Source of the DNA: a virus
Virus record (IMG/VR): IMGVR_UViG_3300023179_000406
Span: 1 to 28,308 of that record
DNA: 28,308 bases
Strand: one strand, 5' to 3'
Under the pieces are notes generated by a model. That model worked only from the letters and a program-made list of their open reading frames with translations. It made no database searches and was not told the DNA's origin. Shown one piece after another: positions 1 through 6,047 of the stretch. The first letter of the stretch is position 1; each line of letters starts with the position of its first letter. A program made the position numbers and the translations under genes.

Positions 1-2
1 TC

Positions 3-143
3 ACTGAGGATCCTCAATTTTATAATGTCCCTGTCACAATCAAGGCGAAGGCTATCGAAGAGTTGACAGACGAAACTTTTTTGCGTATAATGCGTAAGAT
101 TCGTTCCCAGCGTGATCGGGCTGTTGCGCTGAGTTCTAATTGA
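3..143 (+). CDS. C-terminal fragment of unknown protein
   Basis: This frame is open from the window edge to TGA at 141-143 and gives 46 residues, from TEDPQFYNVP to VALSSN. The fragment is charged, with many K and R, and I see no domain. The gene starts outside the window. Its last 8 bases overlap, tail to tail, the end of the HNH gene on the opposite strand. The call rests on the open frame and on the shared rightward direction of nearly all genes here. Confidence 0.6.
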   Translation, partial: TEDPQFYNVPVTIKAKAIEELTDETFLRIMRKIRSQRDRAVALSSN

Positions 144-570
144 GTAATCTCTTGATCGTTTTGTGACATCCAATATCTAGTTTTCTTGCTATTTGTCGAT
201 ATGAGTATTTACCGGTATTATAGAGTTCACGAATTTGTTGAATTTTATCTAGACTAACTTTGCGGGGATTATGTCTACCTGTATTGGTTTTTTTAGGTAG
301 CCATCGTAAATTATTTATGTGATTATTATGTTTATTGCCGTCAATATGATCTATTGTAGGATTTATCATATTTGATGGTGGTACGCTTCCAAAGGTATCC
401 ATCACTAAATGATGAGCAAAAATTTTCTTATTATTACCACAAATAGAATATCTGATATAATTAGAACTATTTATATCTGGTTTCATGAATCTATTCAATC
501 TGAGAGAATAAATTCTACCATCTTCATAAATAATATGATTAGGAAATTTAGGGTTTATTTTAGAATTCAT
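136..570 (-). CDS. HNH homing endonuclease
   Basis: A 144-residue protein starting MNSKINPKF, chosen because GGAGG lies 6 nt before this ATG; a longer frame upstream has no such site. The centre holds an HNH_3-type core: HHLVMDTFG, then DHIDGNKHNNHINNLRW with the metal-binding and catalytic His/Asn residues. The C-terminal part (YSYRQIARKLDIGCHKTIKRLL) looks like a helix-turn-helix for DNA binding. The family cuts DNA to spread its own gene. It is one of four HNH genes on the - strand, and its stop overlaps the end of the + strand gene to its left. Confidence 0.9.
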   Translation of the reverse strand: MNSKINPKFPNHIIYEDGRIYSLRLNRFMKPDINSSNYIRYSICGNNKKIFAHHLVMDTFGSVPPSNMINPTIDHIDGNKHNNHINNLRWLPKKTNTGRHNPRKVSLDKIQQIRELYNTGKYSYRQIARKLDIGCHKTIKRLLN

Positions 571-592
571 GACAAGCCTCCAGTATACCCTT

Positions 593-641
593 ATAATACC
601 CCAAAATACTGACTTGACAAGCAAAATAAATACAGTATACT
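593..641. promoter_or_regulatory. Divergent promoter pair with overlapping -35 boxes
   Basis: On the + strand TTGACA (614-619), 16 bp and TATACT (636-641) face the gene at 682. On the - strand TTGTCA (615-620 complement), 16 bp and TATTAT (593-598 complement) face the HNH gene. The two -35 boxes share five bases, so polymerase should be able to sit on only one side at a time. Confidence 0.65.
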
Positions 642-681
642 TATCGTATTGGCCTGTTTCTTAGAAAAGGAGGGTATCTAT

Positions 682-1176
682 ATCCCTAATTGGTGTCTAA
701 ATAAATTGACAGTGGAACATAACGATTCTCATATGTTAGACCGTTTCGAGAATGCGTATAATAGAGGAAAAGCCTGTCAAGAATTTTTACCTATTCCAGA
801 AGGTTATTATGATAATGGCAAATGGTATGACTGGTGCATAGATACATGGTCAACAAAATGGGATATTGGGGCTGATATTGGTACAGACAAAGAGGAAAGA
901 TACGGATTGAAGGCTACCAGAGTAGGCAATCAAGTAAATTGTTCATTTGATAGTGCGTGGAGTCCTCCTGTTGGTTTGTATGATAAACTGGTCGAGTTGG
1001 GATATAATGTGAGGGCTAGTTATTGGGAACCGGGTATGTGCTTTTGTGGTATTTGGGATAATGGTGCTGATAATTATGTAGACTATCCTAGTAAGGATAT
1101 GATTCCTGTCGCATTGTGGAATGAGTTTGGTATGGAAGAATTCTTCGAGGACGATCCAGAAGAAGCGACTACCTAA
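682..1176 (+). CDS. Api92/DUF1281-like ferredoxin-fold protein, probable ATC start
   Basis: About 164 residues, beginning PNWCLNKLTV. The pattern PNWC...FLPIP...YDWCIDTWSTKWD...FDSAWSPP...YWEPGMCFCG is that of the Api92-like / DUF1281 family found in phages and plasmids; its role is unknown. The family normally starts MPNWC. Here the codon before CCT is ATC (682-684), with AAAGGAGG 8 nt upstream. The only standard in-frame start, TTG at 649, lies at the predicted transcription start and would place the Shine-Dalgarno site inside the gene. I therefore prefer ATC. The C-terminus is acidic. Confidence 0.85.
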   Translation: MPNWCLNKLTVEHNDSHMLDRFENAYNRGKACQEFLPIPEGYYDNGKWYDWCIDTWSTKWDIGADIGTDKEERYGLKATRVGNQVNCSFDSAWSPPVGLYDKLVELGYNVRASYWEPGMCFCGIWDNGADNYVDYPSKDMIPVALWNEFGMEEFFEDDPEEATT

Positions 1177-1188
1177 ACGCGGTTCGCT

Positions 1189-1326
1189 CTAAGTTCTTTG
1201 CCCAAGAGGACTTAGGGCGAATTTGCGCCGCCCCGTTCGTCGTAAGTCTTTATGTATCAACCACTTGCATCAAAAAATATTTTTTCAAGAAATCCCTATT
1301 GACAAGTCGATAAAATAGAGTATAAT
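1189..1326 (+). promoter_or_regulatory. Composite operator-promoter cassette A
   Basis: Inverted repeat 1 (TAAGTTCTT 1190-1198 with GAGGACTTA 1206-1214), a GC-rich linker, then inverted repeat 2 starting at 1243, exactly 53 bp after the first. TTGACA at 1299 and TATAAT at 1321, spaced 16 bp with TCGATAA in the spacer, form the promoter. It reads into the structured RNA at 1333. One of nine such cassettes in the window. Confidence 0.8.
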
Positions 1327-1332
1327 GCACAA

Positions 1333-1553
1333 ACTATAGCGGCGAGCCAGCGTCGGACCGGGGGCAGGAAAACCATAAAAGCGACCCCGGAACTGGCAAT
1401 ACAACTCTGCTGATAGTTTCCTTAGATAAGGTAAAACCTTGAGGTTGAACGGATTAGTACCGAGAGGCTGTTCGTAAAACTATCGGCGGTCGGTACACTG
1501 TCGGCAATATTCGGCTAGGGAGTTGCGTGTTCTACCCGCCAACCGACACTAAA
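1333..1553 (+). ncRNA. Structured non-coding RNA of unknown family
   Basis: The promoter of cassette A should start transcription near 1333, and no credible ORF follows for ~350 bp. The stretch is rich in complementary arms: CCGGGG 1358-1363 with CCCCGG 1385-1390; GATAGTTT 1412-1419 with AAACTATC 1477-1484; GTCGGT 1489-1494 with ACCGAC 1542-1547. Small hairpins such as AACC-TTGA-GGTT lie inside. I do not recognise tmRNA, RNase P RNA, 6S or a group I intron. The 3' end is a guess, placed just past the last stem and before the next cassette. Confidence 0.6.
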
Positions 1554-1576
1554 TAAGTGATGCAACACGATCTCTT

Positions 1577-1715
1577 CTAACTCCTTACGGATAAAGAACT
1601 TGCGTCGAGGCCGGCGCACCCCGTTCGTTCTAAGTACTGCTCTATCAACACCTTACGACTAAAAATAATTATTTCAAGAAAACCTCTTGACAAGACCGAT
1701 AATAGATGGTAGGAT
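1577..1715 (+). promoter_or_regulatory. Composite operator-promoter cassette B
   Basis: Repeat 1 starts TAACTCCTT at 1578 and repeat 2 TAAGTACTG at 1631 (53 bp apart). The promoter is TTGACA 1687, 17-bp spacer containing ACCGATAA, TAGGAT 1710-1715. The predicted transcription start (~1722) falls at the ATG of the next gene. Confidence 0.78.
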
Positions 1716-1722
1716 ATCCAAT

Positions 1723-1926
1723 ATGAAAATCGTAGCCAAACAAAATGCACGAAAATGGGTCAAGGAAAGACTAAAAAGACATCCGGGCTTATGGGCCATA
1801 GAGCGAACAGAGCAAAGTGTGCCATGTTGGCCTGGAGAATTAGCCATCCATATCAAAAATTTATCTGATGGCTGGAGTGGTTGGTTTCCGATAAAAGATA
1901 TTGACATTAGTGAATCAGTAGAGTAG
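1723..1926 (+). CDS. Small unknown protein, apparently leaderless mRNA
   Basis: 67 residues (MKIVAKQNARKW...), basic at the N-terminus and acidic at the C-terminus, rich in Trp (LWAIERTEQ, WPGELAIHI, GWSGWFPIKD). No family recognised. The ATG at 1723 lies 7-8 nt after the -10 box of cassette B, so the mRNA would have almost no leader. A longer frame to 1687 would begin inside the -35 box and is unlikely. The product probably starts directly at the mRNA 5' end. Confidence 0.65.
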   Translation: MKIVAKQNARKWVKERLKRHPGLWAIERTEQSVPCWPGELAIHIKNLSDGWSGWFPIKDIDISESVE

Positions 1927-1929
1927 AAT

Positions 1930-2046
1930 ATGAGAATGTTTCGTAAAATCATTCTGTTTTTCCCATCCTTGACCATGTTTTTTCTGGCATACTTTACGTT
2001 TATTTGTGATAATGAGGCTACTCACTTTAGTTTTAGGTGGAAATAA
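1930..2046 (+). CDS. Small membrane protein (38 aa)
   Basis: MRMFRKIILFFPSLTMFFLA then a polar tail ending FSFRWK. There is one hydrophobic span of about 18 residues after a positively charged N-terminus, so the C-terminus is probably outside. It starts 4 bp after the previous stop and its TAA overlaps the next ATG (TAATG), a typical translational coupling. No family recognised. Confidence 0.5.
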   Translation: MRMFRKIILFFPSLTMFFLAYFTFICDNEATHFSFRWK

Positions 2047-2333
2047 TGGAATGGTTTAACTCTCATAAGAATCCGCCAAAAGTTGGGCAGAAGGTCTATT
2101 ATTTTGGGTCTAATATTGGTATAGGGATTGGTAATTATTCGTATGATACAGATCAGCATATGACAATGAAAGATGGTAAACGGGTTGATCTTTGTCCCCA
2201 TTTGTTCAGGAATGTTATTTGGGGATTGGTAGATGCTTGTGACGCTCCGTTCTGGCTGCCATACGACGAGGAACGGGCTAAGAGTTGGTGTCCTATTATT
2301 CCAGAAGAATATACAAAAGGATTATACGATTGA
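2046..2333 (+). CDS. Conserved-looking small phage protein
   Basis: 95 residues, MEWFNSHKNPPKVGQKVYYF. The start at 2046 has AGGTGG 6 nt upstream and overlaps the preceding stop; a GTG at 2037 is less well placed. The opening W-x4-NPPKVGQKVYYFG resembles the beginning of DUF551-type phage proteins (W...P..G..V.V), but the match is weak. It has no signal or membrane segment. Function unknown. Confidence 0.65.
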   Translation: MEWFNSHKNPPKVGQKVYYFGSNIGIGIGNYSYDTDQHMTMKDGKRVDLCPHLFRNVIWGLVDACDAPFWLPYDEERAKSWCPIIPEEYTKGLYD

Positions 2334-2458
2334 AAACTCTTAGTGATATTTGTCCGTGTGGGGCCTGTGATGAATTATGTTGGAAATATGATAAGAATGG
2401 TATAATCTGGATATTTTGCCAGCAATGCCATTGGTGGTATATCGGTAACTCGTTGTAG
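2330..2458 (+). CDS. Tiny Cys-rich zinc-ribbon-like protein (TTG start)
   Basis: 42 residues from TTG at 2330, which overlaps the previous TGA and has AAAAGG 9 nt upstream. It has Cys pairs at CPCGAC and CQQCHWW plus two more Cys, as in a small zinc ribbon. Its 3' end carries the first inverted repeat of cassette C (2446 on), so coding and regulatory sequence overlap. No family recognised. Confidence 0.5.
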   Translation: MKTLSDICPCGACDELCWKYDKNGIIWIFCQQCHWWYIGNSL

Positions 2459-2581
2459 AATAAAGACTTAGAGTAAATTCGGCGGCGAAAATTTGTCGTA
2501 ACTCCTTATATCTCAACACCTTACGTTCAAAAATATTCTTTCAAGTTCTCCCTTGACAGTTGCCGATAATAGATGTACACT
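2446..2581 (+). promoter_or_regulatory. Composite operator-promoter cassette C
   Basis: Repeat 1 starts TAACT at 2446, inside the preceding gene, and repeat 2 starts TAACTCCTT at 2499 (53 bp). The promoter is TTGACA 2553, 17-bp spacer with GCCGATAA, TACACT 2576-2581. It reads into a short structured RNA. Confidence 0.75.
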
Positions 2582-2587
2582 AGAACA

Positions 2588-2723
2588 AGACGATAGATGC
2601 GGGCCGCTGGCAGAATGACGTCAAAGAAGCCACGGTTAAATGCAAAGCCGAGTATGGCATAACCCAATCTATTTGTCTTGCCTAATCCTACGGATTTGCT
2701 GCCGTTGCTGATAGTCAGCCAGA
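2588..2723 (+). ncRNA. Candidate structured RNA with a copy of the AGTCAGC repeat
   Basis: Transcription from cassette C should start near 2588. A long stem pairs AAGACGATAGAT (2587-2598) with ATCTATTTGTCTT (2667-2679). Inside are smaller pairings TGGC/GCCA and GCC/GGC. The 3' portion (2674-2723) is the first copy of the ~50-nt repeat found again at 11.5-15.5 kb, here with AATCC-TAC-GGATT and GCTGA-TAG-TCAGC. No ORF is visible. Confidence 0.45.
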
Positions 2724-2734
2724 ATAAGAGGCAC

Positions 2735-2762
2735 TTGACAATTAAAGTTTTTAAGGTAGAAT
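2735..2762 (+). promoter_or_regulatory. Promoter for gene 2769
   Basis: TTGACA 2735-2740, 16 bp, TAGAAT 2757-2762. The predicted start site coincides with the ATG at 2769, so the transcript would be leaderless. The spacer lacks the GCCGATA motif of the cassette promoters. Confidence 0.65.
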
Positions 2763-2768
2763 GTCGAT

Positions 2769-3257
2769 ATGAAACCTAAACCACTACACGGCGAAGTGCG
2801 ATTCCATCTTGGTGGTGGGGCTAATTATATGCACTGGCAACTGAAAATTAAGCAAGGGTCTAAGACTGTTGAGGTATCTTATTATGATCCTGCTGAATAT
2901 CAGTTGGAAATGAGAGGTTGTAGATTAGTTAATCAGCCTAATAAGGCTAAGAAAGTTCATGCTACTGGTGTGCATGATGTGAGTGGATGGGTTAGGTGTG
3001 AGGAGTTGACATTACGCCAGAAATTTTATCCAATTTTGCCAGTTGACAATCTGGAAAAGTTGTATTATAATCCAATCCGCGATCCGTTCTGGCGACGAGA
3101 AAGCGATAACAATGAGTTCATTTGGGACAATAGCGAATATGACACCTTGATTACTCATGGTAAACAGGTATATGTCCTAGAAGAACGAAACGGAAATTTT
3201 GACGGTATTTACGAAATTGAACCTAAGTACGTAGAAGGATTTGGAATTTATGCTTAA
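2769..3257 (+). CDS. Unknown phage protein
   Basis: 162 residues, MKPKPLHGEVRFHLGGGANY. The N-terminal RFHLGGGANYMHWQLKI and VEVSYYDPAEYQLEM look like a compact beta-rich domain. I recall similar openings in large-phage hypothetical proteins but no function. There is no membrane segment. The ATG is at the predicted mRNA 5' end. The gene overlaps the next by 8 bp, so the two are likely co-transcribed. Confidence 0.75.
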   Translation: MKPKPLHGEVRFHLGGGANYMHWQLKIKQGSKTVEVSYYDPAEYQLEMRGCRLVNQPNKAKKVHATGVHDVSGWVRCEELTLRQKFYPILPVDNLEKLYYNPIRDPFWRRESDNNEFIWDNSEYDTLITHGKQVYVLEERNGNFDGIYEIEPKYVEGFGIYA

Positions 3258-3621
3258 TATTCAAGTGACTGTGGCCGAGGCTATTGCTATTGCTCACACG
3301 GCAAGCAACGATCTTCATGATCGTATCGTGTCCGCTCTGGAAATGGCTCTTGGCGTCAACCAGAGGCGGGTCGTGACTATAACTGGAGGTATGACTCTGG
3401 ACAACCGTATTCCTTGCATCAAGGCTATTCGACTTCACACCGGGTGGGGCTTGAAGGAAAGCAAGGAGTGGACGGATTTTCTGGTGGGTGGCTGGAAGGG
3501 CGATAAGTGGTATCCTGCTGCTACAAACACCAAGCAGAGCATCACTCTCAAGACTCCGGAAGCGGCTGAAAATCTCTTGCGTGATCTGGCCGGTTTGGGT
3601 TGTGAGGGTTATCTCTCGTAA
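3250..3621 (+). CDS. Ribosomal protein L7/L12 C-terminal-like protein
   Basis: 123 residues, MLNIQVTVAEAIAIAHTASN. The second half, from IPCIKAIRLHTGWGLKESKE to the alternating LLRDLAGLGCEGYLS, matches the L7/L12 C-terminal domain pattern (K-x-x-V-I-K-x-x-R-x-x-T-G-x-G-L-K-E-A-K ... G-A-x-V). In ribosomes this domain contacts GTPase factors. A stand-alone phage copy could act on translation factors or simply reuse the fold. AAGGA lies 11 nt before the ATG, which overlaps the previous gene. Base composition is richer in GC than the right half of the window. Confidence 0.7.
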   Translation: MLNIQVTVAEAIAIAHTASNDLHDRIVSALEMALGVNQRRVVTITGGMTLDNRIPCIKAIRLHTGWGLKESKEWTDFLVGGWKGDKWYPAATNTKQSITLKTPEAAENLLRDLAGLGCEGYLS

Positions 3622-3622
3622 C

Positions 3623-3770
3623 CTAAAGCCTTGCTCCTAAAGCACTTAGGGCGAGGCCGCGGGCGAAAATTTGACGTAAGTGCTTACTGGATAACGACTT
3701 AGGAAGAATAAAAATTTTTTGAGACTCGTTCAAGTTCGGTCTTGACAATGCCGATACTATACTGTAGAAT
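3623..3770 (+). promoter_or_regulatory. Composite operator-promoter cassette D
   Basis: Repeat 1 starts TAAAGCCTT at 3624 and repeat 2 TAAGTGCTT at 3677 (53 bp). The promoter is TTGACA 3742, 17-bp spacer with GCCGATA, TAGAAT 3765-3770. The distance from repeat 2 to -35 is 65 bp, about one helical turn longer than in most cassettes. Downstream, TGCCA...TGGCA (around 3795-3827) can form a hairpin before a second promoter. Confidence 0.78.
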
Positions 3771-3829
3771 GATAGAGTACGACGCAAGACGCTGCCACGA
3801 AGCCAACTTTAGAAACCTTCATGGCACTC

Positions 3830-3858
3830 TTGACAAGTGAGTATCAGTAGCGTATACT
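3830..3858 (+). promoter_or_regulatory. Promoter for gene 3903
   Basis: TTGACA 3830-3835, 17 bp, TATACT 3853-3858. A leader of about 40 nt follows, with GGAG before the ATG at 3903. There is no GCCGATA in the spacer. Confidence 0.7.
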
Positions 3859-3902
3859 GATATTGTGACGATTGGAACTATAACACTTTTGGAGAATGAG
3901 AC

Positions 3903-4151
3903 ATGAAGAAGTTTTCTTTTATTGTTGATGTTGTGGCTGACGAACTGGATCGTGATGAAGTTGCTGGTACTATCAGAGATTGCCTGACCAGTAATCTTCC
4001 GGGTGATGTTTACTCTAATGTCAAGACAGGAGAGGTCAAGGCGTTCAGTGAACAGGGTTGGAAGGTTTTTCGTGCTAGGGTTATGGGTATCACGGCAAAG
4101 CAGGCTGGCGATGCTCATAATGGCAAGGTCGAGGTTGTCTCTGTTGCCTAA
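3903..4151 (+). CDS. Small unknown protein
   Basis: 82 residues, MKKFSFIVDVVADELDRDEV. A mixed alpha/beta pattern with no Cys motif or membrane segment. A GGAGA site lies upstream and the gene has its own promoter at 3830. Its codons are GC-richer than those of the right half of the window. No family recognised. Confidence 0.7.
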   Translation: MKKFSFIVDVVADELDRDEVAGTIRDCLTSNLPGDVYSNVKTGEVKAFSEQGWKVFRARVMGITAKQAGDAHNGKVEVVSVA

Positions 4152-4165
4152 ATAATACAAACTGG

Positions 4166-4385
4166 ACTATGCCAGTATAAATAGATTTTAGGCATAGTGC
4201 GGCGGGATAACTCCCGCGTAATGATGTGGGCAATACCCACCTAGTAGAGTCTAACCAACTAATAACCAGCGTGGTTGCTGGGAAGGGGTCTGCTACTAGT
4301 AATATAACGATGGTAAAGTGGCTCCACCATCAAACCGTATAGCCTCTATGGGACGCCATAGGGGCTTGCGGCGTTACCAGAGGTA
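4166..4385 (+). ncRNA. Multi-hairpin structured RNA upstream of tRNA-Arg/Asp
   Basis: A 250-bp gap without ORF contains six clear stems. These are ACTATGCC 4166-4173 with GGCATAGT 4191-4198; GCGGG 4202-4206 with CCCGC 4213-4217; GTGGG 4226-4230 with CCCAC 4236-4240; CTAGTAG 4241-4247 with CTACTAG 4293-4299, enclosing CCAGC/GCTGG 4266-4281; GATGGT 4309-4314 with ACCATC 4326-4331; CCTCTATGG 4343-4351 with CCATAGGGG 4356-4364. It lies between a small gene and two tRNAs and is probably in the same transcript. No known family recognised. Confidence 0.65.
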
Positions 4386-4402
4386 GCATATAATACAAAT
4401 AT

Positions 4403-4476
4403 GACCCCGTAGCTCAACGGATTAGAGCGAGCGGTTTCTACCCGCTAGGTTGGGGGTTCGAATCCCTCCGGGGTTA
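4403..4476 (+). tRNA. tRNA-Arg (UCU)
   Basis: Cloverleaf with acceptor GACCCCG/CGGGGTT, anticodon stem AGCGG/CCGCT, loop TTTCTAC with anticodon TCT (reads AGA), and T-loop TTCGAAT. The D-loop has the normal GG. No CCA is encoded, so it must be added. Followed 7 nt later by tRNA-Asp. Confidence 0.92.
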
Positions 4477-4483
4477 TTTTGTT

Positions 4484-4557
4484 GGGAGCGTAGATCAATT
4501 GGTTAGATCGTTAGCCTGTCACGCTAAAGGTTGCGGGTTCAAGTCCCGTCGCTCTCG
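4484..4557 (+). tRNA. tRNA-Asp (GUC)
   Basis: Acceptor GGGAGCG/CGCTCTC, anticodon stem TTAGC/GCTAA, loop CTGTCAC with GTC, T-loop TTCAAGT, D-loop with GG, discriminator G. No CCA. Inverted repeat 1 of cassette E begins right after its last base. Confidence 0.92.
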
Positions 4558-4696
4558 CTAAGTTGTTGCAACATAAGGACTTAGGGCAAATCCGCGGGGC
4601 CGACCTTGACGTAACTACTTGAGCCACAAGGGTTTGCGTCAAAAAAATATCTCTTAAAGATTCTCTCTTGACTGTGCCGATACCATAGTGTAGAAT
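4558..4696 (+). promoter_or_regulatory. Composite operator-promoter cassette E
   Basis: Repeat 1 starts TAAGTTGTT at 4559 and repeat 2 TAACTACTT at 4612 (53 bp). The promoter is TTGACT 4668, 17-bp spacer with GCCGATA, TAGAAT 4691-4696. The next gene has a 20-nt leader with AGGAG. Confidence 0.78.
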
Positions 4697-4716
4697 CGTA
4701 GCACAGGAGAAAGAAT

Positions 4717-5427
4717 ATGAAAACTGCAAATGGTAACGATAAGTTGGGTAAAGAAAACTGTATCGTAGTGAGTCGCCCGGTTGGCGATACTTGCCCTAGT
4801 GATTGTGATTTTCTCGGTAATGGTTGTTATGCTGAGGACTTGGAGAATATCTATCCCGGTGTGCGTCCAGCCGGTATGCAAAATCTTATCACGGAAAAAA
4901 ATCGTATCCGTGCTATGCTTGTAGATGCTGTCAAGAAAAATAAAGACGTTCGCTGGCATGAGCGTGGCGACTTTTTCAAGTATGGCGAACTTGACCATGA
5001 ATATGTAGATAACGTACTGTGGGCGTGTGAAAGTATATTAGTGGATGGTGGTAGTCTGCCGACCATGTGGGCTTATACCCATATCTATGATAGTCGGTTG
5101 TCTACTGAACTTGGCAAGTATATAAATATGTATGCTAGTATTCACGATGGTGAAGATATGAAACAAGCAAAAGAGGCTGGTTTCAAACTTTTTGCATGGT
5201 GTGATAGTGATACTAAAATTGCTCCCAAGCGTCCTCGTGGTAAGGTGAAAGTTACCGCATGGAGAGCATCGTTACCAAAACTGGTTGTACTAGAGGGTGA
5301 GAAGTTTATCACTTGCCCGGAAATCCGTCGTGGTCGTGGTGTTGTAACTTGCACAAAAACTAAAAATAGTGTACACTGTGATCTCTGCGTAAGGGGATTA
5401 GCCAATGTATTATTTCCCTCCCATTGA
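4717..5427 (+). CDS. Cys-rich phage protein of the gp88-like type
   Basis: 236 residues. Near the N-terminus is GDTCPSDCDFLGNGCYAED, a TCP-x-x-C...GCYA pattern like that of mycobacteriophage gp88-type proteins. The middle has VRWHERGDFF and TMWAYTHIYDS, which fit the same layout, and the C-terminus has two Cys pairs (TCPEIRRGRGVVTC, CDLC). The Cys residues probably bind metal or an Fe-S cluster; no enzyme activity is known to me. It ends VLFPSH, and the HNH gene that follows ends RLFPSH. AGGAG precedes the ATG, under cassette E. Confidence 0.75.
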   Translation: MKTANGNDKLGKENCIVVSRPVGDTCPSDCDFLGNGCYAEDLENIYPGVRPAGMQNLITEKNRIRAMLVDAVKKNKDVRWHERGDFFKYGELDHEYVDNVLWACESILVDGGSLPTMWAYTHIYDSRLSTELGKYINMYASIHDGEDMKQAKEAGFKLFAWCDSDTKIAPKRPRGKVKVTAWRASLPKLVVLEGEKFITCPEIRRGRGVVTCTKTKNSVHCDLCVRGLANVLFPSH

Positions 5428-5434
5428 GATTTTG

Positions 5435-5474
5435 GTGTATATGCTAGTGGGCTTCAACTCACTAGGATATACAC
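5435..5474 (+). promoter_or_regulatory. Long hairpin blocking the HNH start
   Basis: GTGTATAT 5435-5442 and CTAGTG 5444-5449 pair with CACTAG 5460-5465 and ATATACAC 5467-5474. The 14-bp stem has one mismatch and ends 3 nt before the ATG of the HNH gene, which has no visible Shine-Dalgarno site. In T-even phages hairpins limit translation of homing endonucleases; a similar role here is inference. Confidence 0.6.
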
Positions 5475-5477
5475 ACT

Positions 5478-6038
5478 ATGAAACATACTAATATAAGTAA
5501 ATATATAAGAGAAAATAAGAATGAATTTAAACAGCATATTTTAAATAGAAAAACAGAAAAAGAATTATCTGAAATATATGGTTGTTCTAATGCAACAATC
5601 ATAGCAATGAAAAAAGAGTTAAAACTACAATCAGGAGATTTATTTAAAGAAAATCAATTTAATCATAAATCCGATATAACACACTGTAAAAGTTGTGGCA
5701 AAAAAAGCAAAAAAAATACTTGTTCTAAGTGCGTACAAAAAAGATCAAATATAGCCAAAAAAGAGCTATTAGTTGAAAAGGCCGGGGGAAAATGCGTAAA
5801 GTGTGGATATAAAGAATGTATAGCAGCATTGGATTTTCATCATATTGATCCTAAAACTAAAGAAATAAATCTTAATACTAATCTAAATATAGATATTAAA
5901 TTTAAAGAAATTGAAAAATGTATTTTGCTATGTTGTCGATGTCACAGAGAACTGCACTGGCAAGAGTCTATTGACTTTGTTCAAGCAAACAGATATGCTA
6001 TAGACAAGACAAAAGAAAGATTGTTTCCTTCTCACTAG
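5478..6038 (+). CDS. HNH homing endonuclease with N-terminal HTH
   Basis: 186 residues. The N-terminus has a helix-turn-helix (EKELSEIYGCSNATIIAMKKEL). A zinc ribbon follows (HCKSCGKKSKKNTCSKCVQ), then an HNH core CVKCGYKECIAALDFHHIDPKT...LLCCRCHRELHW. It is AT-richer than its neighbours, as expected of a mobile gene. It is the only HNH gene on the + strand. Its last residues RLFPSH repeat the end of the preceding gene, suggesting insertion near that gene's 3' end. The next gene's Shine-Dalgarno site (AGGAGA) overlaps its stop. Confidence 0.9.
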   Translation: MKHTNISKYIRENKNEFKQHILNRKTEKELSEIYGCSNATIIAMKKELKLQSGDLFKENQFNHKSDITHCKSCGKKSKKNTCSKCVQKRSNIAKKELLVEKAGGKCVKCGYKECIAALDFHHIDPKTKEINLNTNLNIDIKFKEIEKCILLCCRCHRELHWQESIDFVQANRYAIDKTKERLFPSH

Positions 6039-6047
6039 GAGAATAGT

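Noticed and set aside
649-684. TTG at 649 as the start of the Api92-like gene
   Set aside because: It lies at the predicted transcription start, has no ribosome site, and would put AAAGGAGG inside the coding region upstream of the conserved PNWC start.
1674-1976. 100-residue ORF on the - strand over genes 1723 and 1930
   Set aside because: No ribosome site, and it is fully opposite a promoter and two + strand genes. The only credible - strand genes are HNH genes.
4511-4729. Antisense ORF over tRNA-Asp with a GLEPATF-like stretch
   Set aside because: This is the well-known false translation of a tRNA gene on the opposite strand. Similar antisense ORFs over the tRNAs at 7691-7927 and 8143-8343 were dropped too.
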